Source: Ktedonosporobacter rubrisoli (GTDB taxonomy: Bacteria > Chloroflexota > Ktedonobacteria > Ktedonobacterales > Ktedonobacteraceae). Taken from it: DNA of 64,000 nucleotides. The first letter of the stretch is position 1. Each line of letters begins with the position of its first letter. A model generated the notes under the pieces. The model saw nothing but the letters and a program-made list of their open reading frames with translations. It did not search any database and was not told the DNA's origin. The stretch covers positions 5,084,001-5,148,000 of the forward strand of contig NZ_CP035758.1 in the NCBI RefSeq assembly GCF_004208415.1. The letters are read 5' to 3'. The position numbers and the translations under genes are program-made. Shown in pieces: positions 1-8,840 of the stretch.

Positions 1-45
1 TCCACATATATTCCAGAAAACTACTCTGTGTCAAGGCTTACCGCT

Positions 46-1812
46 CTAGGAGACTGTAGCATTGGCGCAGGGCGTATCGGTCGAGATGTAGATCTTGCCC
101 CAATCGTCGGGAGGTGTCAGGTTCATAGCGTTATAGGTCTTTCCCTGAACACAAGGCTTGGTCAAGCCGGCAGTTATCTGCTGCTCGATGGGGAACCAGG
201 CCACATCGTTGACCAGCTCCTGCTCGATCTTATTGTACTCAGTCAGGCGCGCCGTTGGGTCTTGCATGACATCAGCCTGCTCCATGCGCTGCTGCAAAGC
301 CTGCTGCGCAGCGGCATCAGGACTATTGTTCTGGCCAAAGTTCATGCCGTTCTGGCCCGCGCCCTTGCCAAACTGCAGAGTCGTCCAGTCCTGGGGATCT
401 GGATAGTCCACAATGTAGGCTGGACCTGAATAGAACATCAAAGGATTGTTGGCACTAAGCTGCTCATCACTTATCAACTTATTAAAATCGATGTCGTCAA
501 GCTTAACAGTGACGCCCAACACCTGCTGCCACATTTGCTGCAGAATCGACATCTCGTCTCTGACGTCCTGTGAGCCAGTGCTGGCATAGGTCAGCGTAAG
601 CGGCGGAAGATCCTTGGCACTGTTATAGCCGTCTTCCTTGAGGCCCTGCTCAAACAACTGCTTAGCCATGGCCGGATCGCCTGCTGTGCCTTTGACGCCC
701 GCCGGTCCGGTCAGATCCGGGTTATAGCCAGGCTGCCCTTGAGGCACGATATGGTTGGTAGCGATATAGTGATTCTTCCAGACCTTCTGGACAATGAGAT
801 CTTTGTTGACGGCCAGTTCAAAGGCCTGGCGGATCTTGGTATTGTCGAAGGGCTTGATTTTCATGTTCATCGCGTAGTAGTTGATCGCAAGGAGAGGATG
901 CTGGTGATAATCAGGCCGCGTCTTATCCTGCGTGAAATTAGTCAGCGGGATGCCTGTGTCGTCAACTCGATCAACCAGATAATCTTTGCGTGTGGTAGCA
1001 TTGCCACCTTTGTTTAAGGGAAAGATCAGCTCTTTGAGCTGTGGCTTGGTACCATAGTAGTTCTCGTTAGGTACAAGATCAACTTTCTCGCCATGTGTAT
1101 AGCTCTTGATCTTGAATGGGCCAGTACTACCAGCCCCATCACCGAGATGGTCAACCCACTTTGGAGTAAATTCGCCATACTTCTGGACCAGGCTCTTCTC
1201 CACCACAAAGGCATTAGTATTAGCAATAGTGTCCAGAAAGAAGGCCACCGGCTTGTTAAGCTTAATAGTGATGGTATTGTCATCAGGCACAATCAGGCTG
1301 TCGCCAATGATTGTCTTGATCTTGCCGCCGTTCAGCTTGTCAGAATCCTTGATATATTGCAAGAAGTAAGCTGCAGTAGTAGACTTCATCTGCGGCTGCA
1401 AAGCTCGATCAATCGAGTAAGCCACATCGTTAGCCGTTAGCGGGGTACCATCGCTAAACTTGAGGCCAGATTTAAGATGGAAAGTATAGCTAAGTCCATC
1501 GCTCGCCTTGTCCCAGGATTGGGCCAGCTGAGGGTGGACATCCAACTTATTGTCAAAAGAAACCAGGCCGGTATAGAGTGTAGTAGCAACCTCGGCCGAT
1601 AGCTGATCCGCAATGAGAGCCGGGTCAAGCGAAGCGAAATCAGAGAGGCCAGAGCCCGGCCCCGTAGCGATATACACCTGCTTGTTATCAGCTGCTTTGG
1701 TATGTGCTCCTTGCGCAGGAGCTGTGCTTGTGCCGCCGCTTCCACCGCAGGCTGCGACAAGCATCGCCAGCAAACAAAATACTGGCAATAAGAACTTACT
1801 TCCAAACTTCAT
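46..1812 (-). CDS. Peptide-type ABC transporter substrate-binding lipoprotein
   Basis: 588 residues of the SBP_bac_5 (oligopeptide/dipeptide/nickel binding) family. It would capture a peptide or similar solute outside the membrane and hand it to ABC permeases. The start at 1812 follows a CAGGAG ribosome binding site; the longer in-frame start at 1848 would bury the signal peptide. Residues 1-21 form a lipoprotein signal with lipobox AAC and lipidated Cys22, followed by a Gly/Ser/Thr linker. The mature part contains family-typical stretches such as DGTPLTANDVAYSIDRAL and the C-terminal FPIEQ region. No permease or ATPase genes are visible; since transcription runs leftward they may lie beyond the window edge. 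The substrate cannot be told from sequence. Confidence 0.9.
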   Translation of the reverse strand: MKFGSKFLLPVFCLLAMLVAACGGSGGTSTAPAQGAHTKAADNKQVYIATGPGSGLSDFASLDPALIADQLSAEVATTLYTGLVSFDNKLDVHPQLAQSWDKASDGLSYTFHLKSGLKFSDGTPLTANDVAYSIDRALQPQMKSTTAAYFLQYIKDSDKLNGGKIKTIIGDSLIVPDDNTITIKLNKPVAFFLDTIANTNAFVVEKSLVQKYGEFTPKWVDHLGDGAGSTGPFKIKSYTHGEKVDLVPNENYYGTKPQLKELIFPLNKGGNATTRKDYLVDRVDDTGIPLTNFTQDKTRPDYHQHPLLAINYYAMNMKIKPFDNTKIRQAFELAVNKDLIVQKVWKNHYIATNHIVPQGQPGYNPDLTGPAGVKGTAGDPAMAKQLFEQGLKEDGYNSAKDLPPLTLTYASTGSQDVRDEMSILQQMWQQVLGVTVKLDDIDFNKLISDEQLSANNPLMFYSGPAYIVDYPDPQDWTTLQFGKGAGQNGMNFGQNNSPDAAAQQALQQRMEQADVMQDPTARLTEYNKIEQELVNDVAWFPIEQQITAGLTKPCVQGKTYNAMNLTPPDDWGKIYISTDTPCANATVS

Positions 1813-2629
1813 GCATTCATCTCCTGAAAAATAATTCCTTATTCTCAAAGAAAGCGGTTGGGACGAGGCAAAATCGCCTTCTCTCTTATACTTATCGACA
1901 CTAAGGTCCTTATCACTCTCCTTTCAAGATCTGCAAGAATGATCTGCATCTCTTCTCAGTGGGCAACACAGTATGAGAGGCAAGCAGGAAAAATGCCAAA
2001 AAAGCTCCTGACTTGTCGCAAAGCGCAGTTATATTTGCCAATCCTTACTTTCATATCCAGCTCGCAAATATGTAAAACAGAGGGGATAGATCTCTACTGG
2101 CACCCGAGATGAACTGTAGGCGAGAATACAACCTGGCGAATTCTGTTAGAGCAGGGAGACAAGAAATACTTCTTATATGTCTCCTTTGCATGCTTTGCCA
2201 GCTTCTATCCAGATCCACATGATATGTGCGCATTACAGTTCTAAAGAGATATTGCATAGGTCACTGTCTTCTAGACTCCTGCAAAAACTACTTGCGCAAG
2301 TTTCCCGCAGAACAGATCTACACAAATAAATGTTTCTATAAATTAAGTACGTATTAACGTCTACAAACTTCACAGCAAGTTAATCATCTTTTGAAATTCT
2401 GCCTTCGCTCACAATAATAGCTGAGCTTTACGCGGCTTTTTTTACCTTTTTTGCCAGCATATGGGACGAAAAATCGGCGCATTTCTGCATCCCTTCACAA
2501 AGCCTCAGCCAGAATAGGCAGGAGGATAATAGCCCGCCAGGCCGCTGGCAGGAAAAAGGCTTTCCTGGGATTGGCTAAGGTAGCCCGATCGGGAAAGCCT
2601 CCCATTCAGCGAGTATCAGCCCGAAGAAG
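1813..2629. other. Gene-free stretch between lipoprotein and aminotransferase
   Basis: 817 bases with no convincing coding sequence; short open frames here have no ribosome binding site and no recognisable protein. It must hold the promoter of the leftward lipoprotein gene and the 3' end of the aminotransferase transcript. A weak hairpin (AGGAAA / TTTCCT near 2550-2566) lies just past the aminotransferase stop. A 12-base palindrome ACTTGCGCAAGT sits near 2288-2299. I recognise no riboswitch. Confidence 0.4.
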
Positions 2630-3853
2630 TCACCTCTGCTTGCTGCTATAGAAAGCATCGACAGCAGCCAGAGACGCTCCCGGAGTTACTGCATGTCCAT
2701 GGCGTGGGAGAATATGCTCTAAAGCCTGCAAGAGTGTATAGACGTTTTGCTGTGAAGCATTATAGCCCATCAACCCGACACGCAACATGTGCCCTTTAAA
2801 GGCTCCCAGGCCGCCACCAACCTCAATATTATATTCATTGAGTAAGGCCTTACTGACAGCCGTCTCAGCAACGCCAGCGGGCAACAAAATAGGCGTCAGG
2901 ACAGGCAGCTCATAGCCAGGTTGCGTCAAGATACTCAATCCCATGGCCTTCACGCCGATCTTAAGGGCATCTCCATGGAGCTTATGGCGCGCCCAACGTG
3001 CCTCCAAGCCCTCTTCTTTAGCGATACGCAAAGCTTCATACATCGTATAGACGAGATTACTGCTGAGAGTATGATGATAGGCATGATCGCCATTCCAATA
3101 GCGATTGAGGGCCAGTAAATCTAGATAATAGCTTTGTACAGGGGTGCGCCGACCTTTGATCGCCTCGACAGCACGCTGATTAAGTGTTAGCGGAGCCAGG
3201 CCTGGCAAGGCACCGAGGCACTTCTGACTTCCAGAATAACACGCGTCTATCTTTTGCTCATCCACATTCAAAGGAACGCCACCCAGGCCACAGACCGCAT
3301 CAACAACAAACAGGGCTCCATGCGCATGGGTTATGGCCTCTAGCTCCTTGAGCGGCTGGTATAAACCTGTCGAGGTTTCGGCAACAGCCGTCGCAAACAG
3401 CCTGGCCTCCGGATGTTCTTGAAATGCCTTCTCCAGAGCAGCAGCCTCCAGAGGTTTGCCAGGCTCAGTGGTTACGCTGATCACCCGCGCGCCTATGCGC
3501 TGCGAAATATCAGCAATCTTTCCGCTGAAGAAGCCCAGGCTCCCCACTATCAGCGTATCTCCCTCTTCGAGAAGATTGCTCAAGACAGCTTCGGCACCTG
3601 AGAAGCCGGAGCCAGAAACACAGAGAGTCAATTCATTGCGCGTCTGGAACATCCAGCGCAACATCTCTGCCGTCTCGCCCATGATCCGAATCATCTCGGG
3701 GTCAAGATGCCCAAGCTGGGGTGCAGCTAACGCGCGAAAAACTCTGGGGTCGATGTTACAGGGCCCCGGGCCGAGTAATAGCCGATAGGGTGGTGCAAGC
3801 TCAGGTAAAGTTTCGGCCAGAGTGCTATGCTGGCTTGCCGCAGATAGAGCCAT
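2630..3853 (-). CDS. Class V pyridoxal-phosphate aminotransferase (alanine/serine-glyoxylate type)
   Basis: 407 residues. Family: alanine-glyoxylate / serine-glyoxylate aminotransferase, PLP-dependent, cytoplasmic, moving an amino group from alanine or serine to glyoxylate. Seen: LLLGPGP substrate-binding start (residues 25-31), SGSGFSGAEAV phosphate-binding loop (80-90), Asp185 in VVDAVCGLGG, and the Schiff-base lysine Lys211 in SGSQKCLGALPG. The start at 3853 has GGAGGC nine bases upstream; the open frame runs on 103 codons further but that part has no family similarity. Monocistronic by appearance. Whether it uses alanine, serine or another donor (for example phosphonates) cannot be decided here. 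Confidence 0.88.
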   Translation of the reverse strand: MALSAASQHSTLAETLPELAPPYRLLLGPGPCNIDPRVFRALAAPQLGHLDPEMIRIMGETAEMLRWMFQTRNELTLCVSGSGFSGAEAVLSNLLEEGDTLIVGSLGFFSGKIADISQRIGARVISVTTEPGKPLEAAALEKAFQEHPEARLFATAVAETSTGLYQPLKELEAITHAHGALFVVDAVCGLGGVPLNVDEQKIDACYSGSQKCLGALPGLAPLTLNQRAVEAIKGRRTPVQSYYLDLLALNRYWNGDHAYHHTLSSNLVYTMYEALRIAKEEGLEARWARHKLHGDALKIGVKAMGLSILTQPGYELPVLTPILLPAGVAETAVSKALLNEYNIEVGGGLGAFKGHMLRVGLMGYNASQQNVYTLLQALEHILPRHGHAVTPGASLAAVDAFYSSKQR

Positions 3854-4327
3854 AACTACTGCCTCCTTATTTAGCTCATACATTGCCACGTTACAACGCT
3901 GCAGCGTGTCTTCGTCTAGGGGAGATTTATGGCGAAGACACGATAAAGCGCTTCCCGTCTCAAAATGAAATAGCGCCTGGGTTGCATCGAGGATAACTAA
4001 CAGTACCCATCGTATCAGAGTATCTAATCGCAGGAGAGTTTCTTCGAGTTCGCCTGGTACGCCTATACGATATAATAACACCAGCAGTCCTATCCTATGC
4101 AAGCATATGAATATCCTGCAAGCCGCGAAATTGGTTTCCCATCCTGGAAACAGACGGGCCACTGGTCCTACAGCAAAGGAAAGCCAGGACAGACCTTTTG
4201 GCTAAAGAGTTGCTGACTTCAGCCCCACATGATACTATGGCCGATGACGATTAAGGCATCCTCCCAGATTCGGTACTTATCCGAATATCTACCAGTCTGA
4301 GCAGCATTATAGATGAGGTTTTGAAAG
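3854..4327. other. Divergent promoter region
   Basis: 474 bases between two genes transcribed away from each other. It must contain promoters for both. A small inverted repeat ATTCGG-N7-CCGAAT lies at 4268-4286, close upstream of the signal-peptidase-like gene. No small gene is evident. Confidence 0.4.
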
Positions 4328-4876
4328 TTGAGGAATCCGCGGTTAATTCGTGAAATTATAGAAATAGTTGCCCTGGTCTTGCTTTTCCTTGTTGCTGTTC
4401 ACTTCACCTTGCAGAGTTATCATGTAAGAGATGCTGGTATGCAGCCAAGCCTTAGCCCTAATTCCTATGTGATGGTGAACAAAGTCGCCTACATTTTCCG
4501 CCCGCCGGAGCGTGGGGACGTTATCGTCTTCCATTTCCCTTTCAATACCAATCAGGACTATATTGAGCGTGTTATTGGGCTACCCGGTGACACAGTTCAG
4601 ATAGACAGCACACGTATCTGGGTCAATGGGGTAGAGCTCAAAGAGCCCTATGTACAAACACCTGTCAATCCTGTGGCCAAGACGTGGAAGATCCCCACCA
4701 ACAAATATTTAGTGATGAATGATAATCGCCTCTTTGACAACGATTCTCGCTCCTGGGACTATGTGCCTAAAGACTTCATTGTTGGTAAAGCTGTAGTCAT
4801 TTACTGGCCTTCTACAAGCTGGCAATTTATCAATACTTATACAGCCGCCTACAATAGTATTAAATCCGGGCATTAA
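4328..4876 (+). CDS. Signal peptidase I-like protein lacking both catalytic residues
   Basis: 182 residues with the S26 (LepB/SipS) fold: one N-terminal membrane segment (about 10-28), then the conserved boxes. Normal enzymes have a Ser-Met in box B and Lys-Arg in box D as a Ser/Lys dyad. Here box B reads DAGMQPSL, so Gly37 replaces the nucleophile Ser, and box D reads YIERVIGLPGD, so Glu80 replaces the general base Lys. Box E reads MNDNRLFDNDSR rather than GDNR...SxDSR. Codons GGT and GAG were checked directly. The rest is intact, so this is not decay. Similar inactive homologues are known: S. aureus SpsA and the streptococcal pilus protein SipA. It probably acts as a membrane chaperone or scaffold, but no partner is visible. 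Start is TTG at 4328; an upstream in-frame ATG is cut by a stop. Confidence 0.85.
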   Translation: MRNPRLIREIIEIVALVLLFLVAVHFTLQSYHVRDAGMQPSLSPNSYVMVNKVAYIFRPPERGDVIVFHFPFNTNQDYIERVIGLPGDTVQIDSTRIWVNGVELKEPYVQTPVNPVAKTWKIPTNKYLVMNDNRLFDNDSRSWDYVPKDFIVGKAVVIYWPSTSWQFINTYTAAYNSIKSGH

Positions 4877-5173
4877 GATGACTCCGTTATCCTCCCACCA
4901 TGCTCCCTCTAACAGAGCACCATATTTAACGATATGGTTATATTTTCCGGAAGTATAGACATAGAAAGCCTCCTATGCTATATATGCATAGAGAGCTTCA
5001 TTACAAAAGGCAAGCAGCAGGCTTCTAAGCAGTGGAAGAGGTTTATATTAGGGAAACTCTACTAAATAGTAGTGATTTTCTTGATTTTACTACATTATCG
5101 GCATACCATTATAAACACATGCTCCGGGGAAAACGCATACCTATCACAGGTACTTATTAGGAAGAGGCAAGCG

Positions 5174-5434
5174 ATGAAAGAGGGTACAACTCAGCAATTA
5201 CTCAATTCGATGTTTCGGATACAGAAGGAGTGGGAGGAGCATTTCAACGAACTTGTTACGCGTGCTCAGCTTCAAGCCATCACTGAAAGTATGTACAATG
5301 AACTTGTACGCGTTGCCCGAGAAAGCATAGAGCTGCTCACTCAGGTGCAGCCCGGAGATACTATCCCAAAGGAATGGGGAACCAAACGTGACGAACTAGT
5401 GGCCCGGGCCAAAGAATTCATTATTGATGATTAG
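5174..5434 (+). CDS. Small helical protein of unknown function
   Basis: 86 residues, charged and predicted mainly helical, with no membrane segment or cysteines. The ATG at 5174 follows AGGAAGAGG; the longer open frame from 5072 has no ribosome binding site and poor composition. I do not recognise a family. It has an acidic C-terminus (EFIIDD). It lies on its own between the signal-peptidase-like gene and a convergent dehydratase, with no clear operon. Confidence 0.65.
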   Translation: MKEGTTQQLLNSMFRIQKEWEEHFNELVTRAQLQAITESMYNELVRVARESIELLTQVQPGDTIPKEWGTKRDELVARAKEFIIDD

Positions 5435-5503
5435 ATGGAGTACTTGACGCCCAGGTTCCTCTCTGTATTCTCGGCATCAAGCACAATAGTAGTATAGGCA
5501 AGG

Positions 5504-6442
5504 CTAGCCAGGCAAGCGAGTAAAAGTTTCCAGATCAACATTAGCGCCGCATACTACAACGCAAACGTGCTCATCGCTAGCTGGTTTATATCTCCCTGAA
5601 ATAAGCGCTGCCAGGGCAGCAGCTCCACCAGGTTCTGCGACAATGCGCAGAGCTTCCCATAAGCGGCTCTGTGCCTCCTGAATTGCTTCATCCTCGACAA
5701 GTACAACCTTATTTACGGCCTGCCTTGCCACCTCAAAGGCTAACTGTCCCACCTGGCGTGCGCCCAGAGAATCCGCAGCTATGCCACCAACCGTTACATC
5801 AACAGGCCTGCCAGCAGCAAGTGCTGCATGTAGCGTAGGGATCTGTTCTGGCTCAACGCCTATCACCCGCGCCTTTTGACTAAACCAGGACGCAATGCCA
5901 CCAATTAAGCCCCCGCCGCCAACCGCGACGAGGATGGAATCTACATCTGGCACCTGCCTATCGATCTCGCGTCCCAGCGTGCCCTGACCAATGAGCACCT
6001 CAGCCTGATCATAGGCATGAACCATTAATGCACCTGTCTCGGTAGCTCGCCTTTCACAGGCCGCATAGGCTTCAGCGTAGAAGGCGCCAACTTGAGTTAC
6101 CTGTGCACCATAGCTGCGCAAGCGCTGCACCTTCACCACTGGACAAACTTCCGGGACAAAAATCTCTGCATAATAGCCTAGCTGACGGGCAGCATAGGCC
6201 ACAGCCGCTCCATGATTGCCTCCTGAAGCAGCAATGACACCAGCGACAGGAACCTGACGCGAGAGCAAGCGGTTAAAAGCTCCGCGTACCTTAAAGGAAC
6301 CAGAATGCTGCAATAGCTCTAACTTAAGGGTCAGCCGACAAGGTAGTCCCCAGCTGCCAGGCTCTAAAGAGATCACTGGCGTTTTGCGAATATAGCCGCC
6401 AATTCTTTTAGATGCTGCTTCAATATCCATCCGTGAAATCAT
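5504..6442 (-). CDS. PLP-dependent threonine/serine dehydratase
   Basis: 312 residues, fold type II PLP enzyme of the threonine ammonia-lyase / serine racemase group; converts threonine to 2-oxobutyrate (or serine to pyruvate) plus ammonia. Seen: Schiff-base Lys51 in SGSFKVRGA, the substrate loop ASGGNHG, and the Gly-rich phosphate cradle VGGGGLIGG. No C-terminal ACT regulatory domain, so it resembles the short catabolic or racemase-like forms rather than the allosteric biosynthetic IlvA. Start ATG preceded by AAGGG at seven bases. It is separated from neighbours and converges with the small gene at 5174-5434. Confidence 0.88.
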   Translation of the reverse strand: MISRMDIEAASKRIGGYIRKTPVISLEPGSWGLPCRLTLKLELLQHSGSFKVRGAFNRLLSRQVPVAGVIAASGGNHGAAVAYAARQLGYYAEIFVPEVCPVVKVQRLRSYGAQVTQVGAFYAEAYAACERRATETGALMVHAYDQAEVLIGQGTLGREIDRQVPDVDSILVAVGGGGLIGGIASWFSQKARVIGVEPEQIPTLHAALAAGRPVDVTVGGIAADSLGARQVGQLAFEVARQAVNKVVLVEDEAIQEAQSRLWEALRIVAEPGGAAALAALISGRYKPASDEHVCVVVCGANVDLETFTRLPG

Positions 6443-6905
6443 AGTTTATCCCTTGCAGAAAAGCATCTTACAGGCAGCTATAGTGCTGATTGACTTTCTC
6501 TGCGCTACATCGGCTGCGTATTCGTAGCTTCTCGGAAATATACAGCAAACCTTTTATATAAAGAAGATCGCCGACCATCTCTGGAGCGCAGAAGGCGTGA
6601 AAGAGGAAAAGCTTTGCAAAGTTGACAGTCTTGACTATAGATGCCTGACGTATCAATAATGATCCAAAAAGTATCAATACCGATACACTTAGCGTAGCAT
6701 CTTGCTATCTCTTCTGTCAACAGAGTGCCGAGCATTCATAGGGCTTTCCAGTTCTTTAAAAAAATGGGATTGTGAAGAGGCGTTGCGAGCAAGCGGATTC
6801 GCCCCATGCCCCGACAGAGGGCAATTCGCTTGCTCGCAACGTAGGCTGTCCTCTGCTACTGTCCCCCGGACTTCGATAAAAACTAAATATTCCTGTGAGC
6901 ATTAT
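6443..6905. other. Gene-free stretch with a long hairpin
   Basis: Between the dehydratase start and a small membrane protein stop, both leftward. Apart from the strong inverted repeat listed separately at 6781-6841 I see no gene. The dehydratase promoter is expected here. Confidence 0.4.
6781..6841. repeat. Long inverted repeat / hairpin
   Basis: Perfect 15-base arms CGTTGCGAGCAAGCG (6781-6795) and CGCTTGCTCGCAACG (6827-6841). Pairing continues inward with GATT/AATT (one G-T pair) and GCCC/GGGC after one bulged C, giving about 23 paired bases and a 14-base loop. There is no T-run on either side, so it is not a standard terminator. It could be a REP/MITE-type repeat or a processed RNA hairpin. 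Confidence 0.7.
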
Positions 6906-7250
6906 TTATGAATGCCTACGATTAAATACAACATTGATCCAGATGATTGCTACGCTAAAGGCCACAAATATGGAAACCAGGCCAAAAAAAATACCAAAGG
7001 GGAACGAGCTATCAGTTACCCACCAGGGCAAATCATATATCAAGATCATCACAACGGCAAATATAATCAGCAATAACACGAGAGAGACTACAGCTACAGC
7101 AAACCGTTGCGTGCGTGTTGGCTCTCCATTGCGTGAGAAATTTTGCATCTGTAAATCAGTAATGTCAGAGAGGGTCGTTTCATCATCAGTGTTAGCTATC
7201 GATGGCTTCCTCGGCTCAATCTTCTGAGATTTTGCCTCTTGCTGCGACAC
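6906..7250 (-). CDS. Small membrane protein, two membrane segments
   Basis: 114 residues. An N-terminal hydrophilic part (about 1-48) with charged residues is followed by two hydrophobic segments (about 49-72 and 83-107) separated by a short loop containing DLPWWVTD. GTG start at 7250 with GGGAGG twelve bases upstream. No family recognised; the pattern is like many small two-helix envelope proteins. Codon pattern and a sensible topology support it as real, but there is no conserved motif. Confidence 0.6.
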   Translation of the reverse strand: MSQQEAKSQKIEPRKPSIANTDDETTLSDITDLQMQNFSRNGEPTRTQRFAVAVVSLVLLLIIFAVVMILIYDLPWWVTDSSFPFGIFFGLVSIFVAFSVAIIWINVVFNRRHS

Positions 7251-7562
7251 GGCTTGTTAGAACCTCCCAAAGCGCTTATCATTTGTTCAATACGAATAGT
7301 CTCAATGAAAGTTGTAGAGATAGAACATTCTTACGACAGCGAACCTGTTACCTTCCAGATTATCCCCACGTGTACATTTTAAGAGCTTGCAGGATCTCCT
7401 ATTAATATAACTCACTGGCTCGCCAGGATGATTACCAGTTCGTAAGATTGTACCATCTGCTTTTCTGGTAACGCGTTAACATTAGCTTTTTTCAGTGCTT
7501 TGCTTCTCAATGGAAGCATATCTCAGAAGCAACAGATAAGAATTTGAGAGAAGGCGACAAGT

Positions 7563-7832
7563 ATGCAACAACCAGAATCTACAGGGCCAGATTCACCGCA
7601 GGCATCCGAAGAGATCTTTTATTATGAAGTTATCTCTCTTCCCCCCGCCGAAGGACGCGACGACATCGGAGAAGGGCAAGCTGGCACTACCAACATTTTT
7701 GGCCTGGAGCCTTATCACTTCGCCGCCCTACCGGCGGAAGGACGTAACGATATCGCCGATGATCTAGAGGATGAGCAACGGAACGCATTTAGCAGGCAGA
7801 GACAGCAAAAGAATACGCCACCGGCTTCCTGA
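7563..7832 (+). CDS. Small acidic protein with duplicated LPAEGR(D/N)DI motif
   Basis: 89 residues, acidic, no hydrophobic segment, no cysteine. GAGAAGG ribosome binding site about ten bases before ATG. Two copies of one motif are visible: SLPPAEGRDDI (residues 25-35) and ALPAEGRNDI (55-64), each preceded by an aromatic cluster (FYYEV, PYHF). DNA of the two copies differs at third positions, which argues for selection on protein. The C-terminus is rich in Gln/Arg/Lys. I do not recognise the family; it might be a peptide substrate or a binding adaptor. Confidence 0.6.
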   Translation: MQQPESTGPDSPQASEEIFYYEVISLPPAEGRDDIGEGQAGTTNIFGLEPYHFAALPAEGRNDIADDLEDEQRNAFSRQRQQKNTPPAS

Positions 7833-8049
7833 CGAGGCCACACATAAGCTTTCTGCTCTGTTTGCATTCTCACAGAGGGAAAAGCGGGAATTTCACTATC
7901 TATCTTGAACAGACTTTTTGCCTGCATAAATCACCTCTACCTCCCTCTGGCCGGACCCTGAAGTCCTGCTTTCTCCGCAGCAGAGACTTCGGGGTCCTGG
8001 TTTTTGCCACTTCCTAAAAGCATCTTGACGAGAAATCTTCATATGTGCC

Positions 8050-8079
8050 TTTACAGGCGAGCCTGGTTTGTGATATTGT
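8050..8079 (+). promoter_or_regulatory. Predicted promoter of the TetR gene
   Basis: TTTACA at 8050-8055, 18 bases, then TATTGT at 8074-8079. The -10 element overlaps the left arm of the TetR operator, which fits repression by blocking RNA polymerase. Confidence 0.5.
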
Positions 8080-8098
8080 GGACTAGACAGTCCACAAT
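8075..8098. promoter_or_regulatory. Palindromic operator, likely bound by adjacent TetR regulator
   Basis: Perfect 10-base arms ATTGTGGACT and AGTCCACAAT around a 4-base spacer AGAC. It ends 12 bases before the TetR start codon. Position and symmetry are typical of TetR autoregulation; binding is inferred. Confidence 0.75.
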
Positions 8099-8110
8099 CA
8101 CCTAAACTGC

Positions 8111-8743
8111 ATGGAGGTAAGTAATATAGGACGACCAAGTAATGCCAAGAAACGCCTTGTCGAAACTGCGCTTACCCTCATCCGTAGCCATAGCTATGGC
8201 AGTGTAAGCGTCGACGAGCTATGTAGCGAGGCTGGCGTAACAAAAAGTAGCTTCTATCATTTTTTTGCTTCAAAGCGCGATCTGACGCTTGCAGCCCTTG
8301 ATTATTTCTGGCAATCCTTCCAGGAAATCTGCCTGCTCCCTGCATTTGCCGCCGAAATCCCGCCCGAGCGGCGTATCCCCCACCACTTTGACCTGATCTT
8401 CGAAGCTCAGCATAGAAAGTGGATCGAATGCGGCCATGTGCTGGGATGTTTTGGTGGAAACATGGCTGTCGAAATGAGCACGCAAGATGAAATCATTCGC
8501 GCGCGGGTAGCCAGCATCTGCGACAAATGGAGCACTTATTTCGAGCAGGCATTGCGAGAAGCTATTGCGCAAGGGGCGCTTCCAGACACCCTCGACCCAA
8601 CAGCCACGGCGCAAGCTATTCTTGCCTATATTGAGGGCGTCTTACTGCTGGCCAAGAGCTATAATTCTCCTGAAGTCATTGCTCGGCTGCGGCCAGGAGT
8701 GCTTTCTCTCATGCATGTGGAGGAAAACCGCAATTATCATTGA
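8111..8743 (+). CDS. TetR/AcrR family transcriptional regulator
   Basis: 210 residues. N-terminal TetR helix-turn-helix (about 11-57) with the typical GVTKSSFYHFFASKRDL recognition region. The C-terminal ligand/dimer domain (about 75-200) includes GCFGGNMAVEMS, seen in regulators of stress or drug response genes. It begins 12 bases after a palindromic operator, so it probably represses itself. The next gene, fabF, starts 97 bases downstream in the same direction and may be co-regulated; many TetR proteins control fatty acid genes but the ligand is unknown. Confidence 0.9.
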   Translation: MEVSNIGRPSNAKKRLVETALTLIRSHSYGSVSVDELCSEAGVTKSSFYHFFASKRDLTLAALDYFWQSFQEICLLPAFAAEIPPERRIPHHFDLIFEAQHRKWIECGHVLGCFGGNMAVEMSTQDEIIRARVASICDKWSTYFEQALREAIAQGALPDTLDPTATAQAILAYIEGVLLLAKSYNSPEVIARLRPGVLSLMHVEENRNYH

Positions 8744-8840
8744 TCTTCTTTTTCTTTTGCGTCTGATGAGTCTATAAAGCCCAAAATAGCAATTATACTC
8801 TCCAGAATTGTTACTGTAGCCAATTAAAGGAGTACACACC

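Noticed and set aside
4268..4286. 13-base string shared with 59346-59358 (ATTCGGTACTTAT)
   Set aside because: A 13-base match between two sites is expected by chance in a 64 kb window.
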